This document shows positions 53,237 through 60,485 of a DNA stretch of 64,000 nucleotides, one piece after another. The DNA comes from Sacculina carcini. Its lineage: Eukaryota; Arthropoda; Thecostraca; Sacculinidae. Made by a program: the position numbers and the translations under genes. The notes beneath the pieces were generated by a model. It saw only the letters and a program-made list of their open reading frames with translations, was not told the origin of the DNA and made no database searches. Where the stretch lies: the NCBI GenBank assembly GCA_916048095.2, contig OU696585.1, positions 5,102,255 through 5,166,254 of the forward strand, in the 5' to 3' direction. Numbering within the stretch: the first letter of the stretch is position 1; every line of letters begins with the position of its first letter.

Positions 53237-53253
53237 TTAACTACACAAAGAAC
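53237..53253 (+). promoter_or_regulatory. Element D self-complementary primer-binding site
   Basis: TTAACTACACAAAGAAC, 1 bp after the LTR, is the exact reverse complement of LTR bases 53140-53156. In Tf1/sushi elements the RNA 5' end folds back onto such a site and is cleaved to become the primer. No TGG-type tRNA site is present. Confidence 0.75.
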
Positions 53254-53265
53254 TTTGTTATTGTG

Positions 53266-56200
53266 ATGGAAAAATATCTGAAACCAGATCGTCTGTCAGT
53301 TGAGCCAAACGCTCCTGATTCAACACAACAGTGGTTGCACTGGAAAAATACGCTGGACAATTTTCTTTATGCCATACAAGCCGACGAGACGAGCAAACTG
53401 CCGCTGCTTGTAAATCTGGTGAGTCCTGAAGTGTTCCGGTTCATAGCAGAGTGTAGCACATTCAAAGCGGCCATCGATGAGCTTCAGTCATTATATGTGA
53501 AACCGAAGAATGTTGTGTTTTCGAGGCATCAGTTGGCCGCGCGCAGACAGACGTCCAATGAAAGTGTGGACCAGTATATACAAACACTGAGAGAACTGGC
53601 CAAAGACTGTGGATTCATCTCTGTTGACAGCAATACATATCGGAGCGAGTACATTCGAGACGCTTTTATCAGGGGATTGTCGTCAGACGAAATCAGACAG
53701 CGCCTGTTGGAAACGTCGGATCTAGATCTGGAGAAAGCAGTCAGTCTGGCTAGATCTCTTGAGTTGGCGAAAATCAACTGTGGTCAGCTTCAGTCGATGC
53801 CGCTTTCTGTCGCGGCGCTGCATGAAGTCCGAGATGAGCGATCGAAACAGCAGTCTGCTGAGCAAGAGGAATTCAGTGAAGAAGTCGTTGCGGCCGCCCG
53901 AAGAGCCGATCGTGCGCCGCCGGATCGTAAAGTTCAGTCCTGCTGGTTCTGTGGAGGTGAGCGTCATAGTCGGCGATATTGTCCAGCCCGCAACGTAGTC
54001 TGTCGCCAATGCCAAAAGACAGGACATTATGCCAAGATGTGTCGAGGACAAAAATCAACTGCGTCAGCGACAGTGCACAGTCTGGCAGCGACAAAATCTT
54101 CAGCAGCCGTGCCCAGTGATCTGAGGAAGTCTACTATGTATGTATGGTTGAATGAACATCATCAGCTGGATGCACTAGTGGATACCGGGAGCTCTGTGAG
54201 TTACATTTCTCAATCAGTTGTCTCAAGACTCAGAGTTAAAACAACACCATGCCAAGAAAGAGTGTCCATGGCGTCTATGTCGCTGACTTCAAAAATAGAA
54301 AGAAAATGTGTAGTGAATCTACTTGTCCAAGGGAAAATGTACAACGATGTGGAACTATTGGTGATGCCTAAACTCTGTTCAGACATAATAATGGGGCACG
54401 ATTTTTTGAGACGACATAAATCTACAGAAATCCAGTTCGGAGGAGATTTGCCACCACTAGTATGTGGTCTGTCAGCGGTGAAACTCTCGCAGGCGCCGCC
54501 CCTCTTCAATTTGGGAAATCACGTACGGCCAATTGCGACAAAATCTCGTCGGTACACCATGGAGGAAAGAGCTTTCATCAAGTCCGAGACTGACCGCTTG
54601 CTGAAAGAAGGGATTATAGAGCCGTCTGTATCACCCTGGCGAGCTCAGGTAGTCGTCATCTGCAGTGACCAAGGAAAAAAGAGGATGGTGATCGACTACT
54701 CCCAAACAGTGAATAAATTCACTCTACCCGACGCGTACCCTCTTCCAAACATTGAGGAGACTGTGGAAAACATCGCCCAGTATCGATTCTTCAGCATGAT
54801 TGACTTAAAAAGTGCCTATCATCAGGTGCCGATTGCCGATAGTGATAAGCCTCTCACAGCCTTTCAGTCAGGAAATCAACTGTATCAGTTTCGACGAATT
54901 CCCTTCGGAGTTACCAACGGTGTGGCGTGCTTCCAAAGATTCATTGATGATTTCATTCGCGAACATGAGCTACGCGGCACTATTGCTTACTTGGATGATA
55001 TCACAATAGGTGGAGCCACTCGAGAAGAGCACGATGAAAACTATGAAAGATTCATAAAGGCGGCAGAAAAAGTTGGACTGACGTTCAATCATGACAAATG
55101 TCAAGTAGCTGTGAAAGAAATCAAAGTTCTTGGTTACCTCGTATCGGGTGGTTTTGTTCGACCAGACCCATCTAGACTGCAGCCGTTGAAGGATATGCCG
55201 TTACCACGTAATCGAAAGACCTTGTTGCGAACTGTGGGATTATTCTCATACTACTCTAAATGGATTCCCTGTTTTGCTGAGAAAATAAAGCCACTGATAA
55301 ATTCTGAGTTCCCGCTTAGTGAGTCAGCAGTTACGGCCTTTGAGAATCTCAAGGATGTGATAGCGGAGGCAGCGCTACAGGCCATCGAGCCCGGTGTTCC
55401 GTTTGTTGTAGAAACGGATGCATCCGATGGAGCAGTCGCTGCCACTCTCAGTCAAAACAACCGTCCTGTTGCCTTTTATTCTAGAACGTTATCAAAGTCA
55501 GAATATCATTGGTCTTCGGTGGAGAAGGAGGCGCTGGCCATAGTCGAAGCCGTGAAGCGATGGCGGCATTATCTTTGTGGCAGAAGATTTTCACTCGTCA
55601 CAGATCAGCAGGCGGTATCTTTTATGTTCAATCAGACGCAGCATTCTAGGATCAAGAATCTTAAGATTCTCCGTTGGCGACTTGAGCTCTCAAACTTCGG
55701 CTATGACATCGTGTATCGCCCGGGACGGGATAACGCTTCTGCAGACGCGCTTTCTCGTAAGTACTGTTCTGCTATCACTCAGTCTGATCTGGCAAAAATT
55801 CACACTGATCTTTGCCACCCTGGAATAACTAGAATGTATCATTTTCTCAGAGTAAAAAATATTGCGTGTTCGATTGAGGATGTAAAAGCAGTGATTCGTT
55901 CATGTCCTGTGTGTGCTCGTTGCAAGCCGAGGTTTCATAGACCGGTTTCACAGTATCATTTAATCAAAGCTACGCAGCCCTTTGAAAGATTAAGCCTCGA
56001 TTTCAAAGGTCCATTGCCCTCTGCTAATAGGAATAGGTTCTTTTTAACAATAGTTGACGAGTTTTCTCGTTTTCCATTCATTTATCCATGTGCCGACACT
56101 AGTGCGAAAACTGTCATTGCTTGTTTGGGCCATCTATTTTCGATTTTCGGATTACCCGCATTCATTCATTCCGATAGGGGATCAGCATTCATGTCCAGTG

Positions 56201-56856
56201 AATTAAAAGATTTCCTATCATCGCGTGGGGTGGCTACTAGCCGTTCTACAGCTTTTCATCCGCAAGGGAATGGACAATGCGAAAAGTACAACGATACGAT
56301 TTGGAAAAGTCTTGTGTTGGCCACTCAATCTAAGGGGTTGGACATTAGCAACTGGCAAGATGTTATGTGCGATGCTCTTCATTCTATTCGGTCCTTATTG
56401 TGCGTGTCAACAAATTGTACGCCTCACGAGAGAATGTTTTCGTTTACGCGTAGATCTAGTGTGGGCCCATCTATTCCATCGTGGCTAACTGAAGCTAAAC
56501 GTGTGTACTTGAAAAATCACAATAAGCATTCGAAGTATGATGAGTCTGTGGATCAGGTTGAACTACTGGAAGCAAATGACAAATATGCTTATGTGAGGTT
56601 CAAAGGAGGTCGAGAAACAACTGTGTCCACTAGAGATCTCGCTCCATGTCCGGAAGATCAGCCCAACGTTGAGAGATTGGCAGGTGATAACAGTAGTCAG
56701 GTGGGTGAAGTCAATGAGCCCACTCAGCAAACAAATGTCGAAACTCCTCCATGCGAGGTACAGTGTGAAGTCGCTGACCCAGCTCCATCTCCAGTAGTTC
56801 AGCTGAGACGGTCGAGTCGAGTTAGGAGACCACCAGCTCGTTATCGCGATGAATGA
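53266..56856 (+). CDS. gag-pol: Element D gag-pol polyprotein, intact
   Basis: ATG at 53266 to TGA at 56854-56856, 1196 codons in one frame with no frameshift. Gag has zinc knuckles CWFCGGERHSRRYC and CRQCQKTGHYAKMC (about residues 227-265). Protease has ALVDTGSSVSYIS. RT has MIDLKSAYHQVPI and IAYLDDITIGGATREEHD. RNase H has VVETDASDGAVAATL and TDQQAVSFMF. Integrase has HTDLCHPGIT, CPVCARC and DDE residues in LSLDFKGPL, IHSDRGSAF and NGQCEKYND. The C-terminus is basic (RRSSRVRRPPARY). Gag-Pol stoichiometry must be set without ribosomal frameshifting, as in Tf1. Confidence 0.94.
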   Translation: MEKYLKPDRLSVEPNAPDSTQQWLHWKNTLDNFLYAIQADETSKLPLLVNLVSPEVFRFIAECSTFKAAIDELQSLYVKPKNVVFSRHQLAARRQTSNESVDQYIQTLRELAKDCGFISVDSNTYRSEYIRDAFIRGLSSDEIRQRLLETSDLDLEKAVSLARSLELAKINCGQLQSMPLSVAALHEVRDERSKQQSAEQEEFSEEVVAAARRADRAPPDRKVQSCWFCGGERHSRRYCPARNVVCRQCQKTGHYAKMCRGQKSTASATVHSLAATKSSAAVPSDLRKSTMYVWLNEHHQLDALVDTGSSVSYISQSVVSRLRVKTTPCQERVSMASMSLTSKIERKCVVNLLVQGKMYNDVELLVMPKLCSDIIMGHDFLRRHKSTEIQFGGDLPPLVCGLSAVKLSQAPPLFNLGNHVRPIATKSRRYTMEERAFIKSETDRLLKEGIIEPSVSPWRAQVVVICSDQGKKRMVIDYSQTVNKFTLPDAYPLPNIEETVENIAQYRFFSMIDLKSAYHQVPIADSDKPLTAFQSGNQLYQFRRIPFGVTNGVACFQRFIDDFIREHELRGTIAYLDDITIGGATREEHDENYERFIKAAEKVGLTFNHDKCQVAVKEIKVLGYLVSGGFVRPDPSRLQPLKDMPLPRNRKTLLRTVGLFSYYSKWIPCFAEKIKPLINSEFPLSESAVTAFENLKDVIAEAALQAIEPGVPFVVETDASDGAVAATLSQNNRPVAFYSRTLSKSEYHWSSVEKEALAIVEAVKRWRHYLCGRRFSLVTDQQAVSFMFNQTQHSRIKNLKILRWRLELSNFGYDIVYRPGRDNASADALSRKYCSAITQSDLAKIHTDLCHPGITRMYHFLRVKNIACSIEDVKAVIRSCPVCARCKPRFHRPVSQYHLIKATQPFERLSLDFKGPLPSANRNRFFLTIVDEFSRFPFIYPCADTSAKTVIACLGHLFSIFGLPAFIHSDRGSAFMSSELKDFLSSRGVATSRSTAFHPQGNGQCEKYNDTIWKSLVLATQSKGLDISNWQDVMCDALHSIRSLLCVSTNCTPHERMFSFTRRSSVGPSIPSWLTEAKRVYLKNHNKHSKYDESVDQVELLEANDKYAYVRFKGGRETTVSTRDLAPCPEDQPNVERLAGDNSSQVGEVNEPTQQTNVETPPCEVQCEVADPAPSPVVQLRRSSRVRRPPARYRDE

Positions 56857-56924
56857 ATGAATGAATGTTTTATGAATGAATGAATGTTTTTTTGTGCTGC
56901 TATATTGAAATTGGATGGGGAGAT

Positions 56925-57122
56925 TGTGGTATATTTCATTTGTATTGGTTGAGCAATAGTGTGGTATAGTTGCGCTCGTGTGACTATTGAACTGTTACGT
57001 TTCCGCTTGTGTGATGTTGTGGAGTTGTTCTTTGTGTAGTTAAGCGTCAATATAATCATTCTAGTATTCCTTGTATCATTCTAATTATAATCACTCGATC
57101 ATTCTAATCTTGATACGTTGCA
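56925..57122 (+). repeat. Element D 3' LTR
   Basis: 198 bp identical to the 5' LTR; preceded by the polypurine-rich GGATGGGGAGAT. Confidence 0.95.
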
Positions 57123-57127
57123 CCCCC

Positions 57128-58715
57128 TATCTCACTCCTCAGTCTTCCTTCTAAGCTAATTGAGCGCGCCATTTTCCTTAAACTCTCACCTTACATATGC
57201 CAATTCCTTGATCCTTGTAAATCCGGTTTCCGTTCCTCTCATTCTATAGATCAGTCTCAGATCTATATATCATATAGATCTATAGATCTATAGATCATTC
57301 TAGTAATCAGTCTTAATTTCAATTTGTAATGAGGTTTTCTTTCACTTCCCGTCGCTCGGTTCTGCTTGTTCTCCTTGACCTGTCTTCTGCCTTCGATCTC
57401 GTAAATCATTCCATCTTCGTTCGTGATCTTGCTTCCCTTGGTGTTACTTCCACTGCTCTTTCCCTCCTCCAATCTTATATTGATGGTAGAAGCTACTCTG
57501 TTAGTTTCAACGCCTCATCTTCTGATCCACTTAGTCTACGTTCTGGGGTTCCACAGGGTTCTGTTCTTGGTCCCTTATTGTTTAATCTATATATGTATTC
57601 TCCCTGTCCTATTTTTCGTCAGCATTCCATTCAAGGTCTACCCTGATGACATACAATTCCTTCTTCCACTTCCACTTGATCAATCATCGTTTCACTCTGA
57701 CTTACTCTCTGAAATTTCCTCCTGGGCTACCTCTAGTCAACTATTTCTAATCACCTCTAAATCTGAATTTCATGTCTTTCACCCTCCTCGTCTCTCTCCA
57801 CCACTCCTTCCTTGACCATTTCTTCCTCTGTTCGCAATATTGGTGCTATATTTGTTTCATCTTACTCATTCTCGGACAATATCACCTCTGTTGCTCGCAC
57901 TTGCCGTCTTATTCTACGTTATCTCTATCCTATTTGTCCATTTATTGATAGATACTCTGCTGTCAGCCTTATTCATGCCCTCATATTCTCTAAATTTGAC
58001 TACTGTAGCTGTCTATACTATCATGTTCCTCGTTCTCATCTCAAAGTTCTTCAACGAGTTCTTAATCAATGCTGCCGCTTTGTCTTTCATCCTATTCCAT
58101 GTCGTCATACATCTCATTTCCTCTTCCAGCTCCGTTGGCTTCCTATTATCCCTCGAATACACTATCGTCTATGTTGTCTTATTCACAAACTTTTTCATGA
58201 TCCTCATCAACCTTCCTACCTCTCTGATATTCTCACTCCCACTGCTTCTTTTTATTCTCGCCGCCACCTTCCTCTTCACTGTCCTCGTGTAGCCAACGAG
58301 TCTCCCTGGTCCTCAAAATCAATGTTCCTCTTTGGTCCTCGCCTCTATTACTCTCTTCTTACTCATATCACCGCTTCTTTGTCCCTCAACTGTATTTATT
58401 ATCAGCTTCGTCAATATCTATTTGCCCTCTCTTTTGACTCTGTTTCTCACTCACTCACCCATTCCATTCGCCACTTTGTAAATACTCTAATGCGTATATA
58501 TTTTTCTGACTCGGTCATTATTGCTGGCTTGTTCTGTTCCCGGTGCACAGTCAATTCTTGTCTTTTATCTTCCATATTTTTATTTTTACAGTCTTACTGG
58601 TATATTCTTTATCATGCATGTCTGATCGTCAAATTCTGATTTTGTGTGATTTGTTTTGCCATTCTTACTTATGGTGCCCCATGTGTATGTGTGTATGTTT
58701 GCTTATGTATGTGTG
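57128..58715 (+). mobile_element. L2-like LINE continued: RT and C-terminus
   Basis: Continues the LINE split by element D. Segments are SLLSLPSKLIERAIFLKLS, then an AT-rich GATCTATA expansion (57245-57310) that breaks the frame. Next are LLVLLDLSSAFDLVNHSIF, LRSGVPQGSVLGPLLFNLYM and, after a frameshift, the C-terminal 57812-58450 frame (IFSKFDYCSCLYYHVPRSHL, QLRWLPIIPRIHYR). Degenerate by frameshift. The 3' UTR is interrupted by a CR1 fragment and resumes near 59230. Confidence 0.82.
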
Positions 58716-59230
58716 CTTACCTAGTTGTGGTAGAGGACATGACAATACGCTCGGGCTGTCCTGTCTCTTTCCCACTGGGTATCCAAATTATGTTTGAACT
58801 CTCCTATAGTGTTGGCCTCTACGATAGTCCTGTGCAATATATTCCAAACGTCAATTCGCCTGAACGGAAAACTGTATTTCTTTATGTGGTTTTTGCACCG
58901 AGGTTTTCTCAGCTTCTTGTCGTGTCCCCTTACTTTATCCTGCTTTATCAGTCTAATTTTCTCCTGACCTGTGATTTCTGTCATGTTCCTGAAAATATGA
59001 ATGAGATCACCCCGTGTCCTGTCTTCCAACGTCGGTAATCTCGACGCATTTAGCCTGTCTTCATAACTGAAGCTTTTCAGTTCTGTTACAAGGCTGGTGG
59101 CCGGCCTTTGCATATTTTCAACTTTTTTCACCCGACGCTTCTCATTCGGACACCAAGCCACTGTGACATATTTAAGTTTGGGCCTAATAACTGACACAAT
59201 CAGCTTCCACATTATTTATGCATCAATAAT
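58716..59230 (-). mobile_element. CR1-clade LINE, 3' fragment, minus strand
   Basis: The minus-strand frame (59212-58721) has VIRPKLKYVTVAWCPNEKRR, KVENMQRPATSLVTELK, YEDRLNASRLPTLEDRTRGD, RGHDKKLRKPRC and WNILHRTIVEANTIGEFKHN. This is the C-terminal end of CR1-type ORF2. It is a 5'-truncated insertion in the 3' UTR of the L2-like LINE. The final residues run into non-coding DNA near 58716. Confidence 0.8.
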
Positions 59231-59415
59231 CATCATCTATTTCTGCAATATCATCATATGTGTGTGAGTGTGTGTGTGTGTGTGTGTTCCTATGTGTGCA
59301 ATATGTGTTCTTACTGTTGTTACATGTTTATATCCATCGTTGTATTTGCCTTTTTCATTTGTCGCGCTTCTATACATATTGGCGCTATATCAATTACATT
59401 GATTGATTGATTGAT
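59231..59415 (+). mobile_element. L2-like LINE 3' end (GCGC hairpin and ATTG tail)
   Basis: TCGCGC, spacer, GGCGCTATATCAATTACATTG, then a (ATTG)n tail: the L2-like signature with a different tail unit. Probably the end of the LINE that hosts element D. Confidence 0.65.
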
Positions 59416-59486
59416 AAGTTTTATATATTTTCTATATGAAATAATTTTAACAGAATTATATATAACTTATATATATATATATATAC

Positions 59487-59690
59487 TAGCATTAAAACCC
59501 GCCCGTTGTGCGGAGCAATTCATTACATGAAATTCATATTCAATTCATAAAAAATATGAAAAATTTAAAATGAAATAGGGTACACTCATAAAAATATTAA
59601 TCAATTGAAAATTTCAAGTTTAATTATTTTTATTTTGACTAAATATTTCCCCTCAGTCCGCCTTAGTCATTTTCACACCCTCCGTCACTA
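59487..59690 (+). repeat. Dispersed repeat 'CCCGCCCGT-GTGCGG' copy 1
   Basis: About 190-200 bp. It starts after an (AT)n run at CTAGCATTAAAACCCGCCCG, contains TTGTGCGGAGCAATTCAT, and ends TTTTGACTAAATATTTCCCC..AGTCCGCC. The same head and tail occur at 63805-63985 in the same orientation, and the head also occurs near 63600. The class is unknown; the AT-repeat plus CTAGC start resembles some Helitron-derived families. Confidence 0.6.
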
Positions 59691-59708
59691 CCCGTCAAAA
59701 CATTTTGT

Positions 59709-60485
59709 GATGGTCATAACGGTAATTTGTCTGCGGTGGGTGGTTTGGCTCCGAAGATAAATGCATCGTACTCATGCATTCTGAAATCTGATTCTGTGTC
59801 AAGCGAGCAAATTGCGTCTGCCCTATCCAATATCCCTATTAGGGGTGTCTCAAAAACTGAGACAGCATTTGTGAGCAAATGCGACTCCGCCTCCGGTGTG
59901 GCATTGACCATGAATTCCCTGTCGAAATCTTTCCCAAATTCCGACATATCACAGCCTTCTCGAGCCCCTATTACGCCTAAGATCACTATTCCCAACATTC
60001 CTCCTAGTTTGTCTTCCAATGCTCTTGTTGAATCAATATCCGCCAAAAATCCGTCGCTCTCCCCGTTCATAGAGGATGGAAGCATGAAGTTCTTGTTCTT
60101 CACTTTCGCTAAGTCTAATTCGCGCTGTGCTGTTTTTGCCGTGACCCCCATTTGTCGAGATGCCATACGCGTCCTTGGGGACAGAGTATACGCCCACCTT
60201 TCATGTCTCCCTGTACACTCTAGATACTGGATTTCTTGTTGTAAATCGTGCCTAGGCCTGGGTCACAGTGCTTCCAAGTGTCGCTCCAGACCATCCTCCC
60301 CTAGGTGCGGTCACTGTGCCGGCACACATCCTTCTTCCCAATGTCATGATCGTGGCAACCCAAAATGCTACAGATGTAGTTTAGCAGGGTTGATGTCTCA
60401 CCACTCCGCCTTCTCGCTATCTTGCCCTTCATTTGTTGACGCCATTGTTGACTTGAAACAACGTACTGAGGATTCAAAAAACTGA
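59709..60485 (+). CDS. LINE ORF1 (Gag-like, zinc knuckles)
   Basis: Open from at least 59709 to TGA 60483-60485 (about 258 codons). The first in-frame ATG is near 59910, so the true start may be lost or non-AUG. The N-terminal part (KINASYSCILKSDSVSSEQI) resembles the RNA-binding region of LINE Gag-like proteins. The C-terminal part has CCKSCLGLGHSASKC, CGHCAGTHPSSQC and a third CYRC...HH finger. It would coat LINE RNA. The last codons TCA AAA AAC precede the stop. Confidence 0.82.
   Translation, partial: DGHNGNLSAVGGLAPKINASYSCILKSDSVSSEQIASALSNIPIRGVSKTETAFVSKCDSASGVALTMNSLSKSFPNSDISQPSRAPITPKITIPNIPPSLSSNALVESISAKNPSLSPFIEDGSMKFLFFTFAKSNSRCAVFAVTPICRDAIRVLGDRVYAHLSCLPVHSRYWISCCKSCLGLGHSASKCRSRPSSPRCGHCAGTHPSSQCHDRGNPKCYRCSLAGLMSHHSAFSLSCPSFVDAIVDLKQRTEDSKN
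60476..60485 (+). promoter_or_regulatory. Candidate -1 frameshift heptamer AAAAAAC at the LINE ORF1/ORF2 junction
   Basis: AAAAAAC (60476-60482) is in phase (ORF1 codons AAA AAC) and directly followed by the ORF1 TGA. ORF2 lies in the -1 frame, opens just upstream (after a TGA at 60467-60469), and has no ATG before its endonuclease domain. No strong downstream stem was evident by eye. Geometry alone supports programmed frameshifting. Confidence 0.55.

Larger units (their letters stand above)
53038..57122 (+). mobile_element. Element D: Gypsy-type LTR retrotransposon, intact, identical LTRs
   Basis: 4085 bp. The 198-bp LTRs (TGTGGTATATTTC...GATACGTTGCA) are identical on base-by-base reading. 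The flanks are CCCCC on both sides (53033-53037 and 57123-57127). One uninterrupted gag-pol ORF of 1196 codons has all catalytic motifs. The primer site is complementary to its own LTR rather than to a tRNA. This is the best candidate in the window for a currently active element. Confidence 0.95.
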
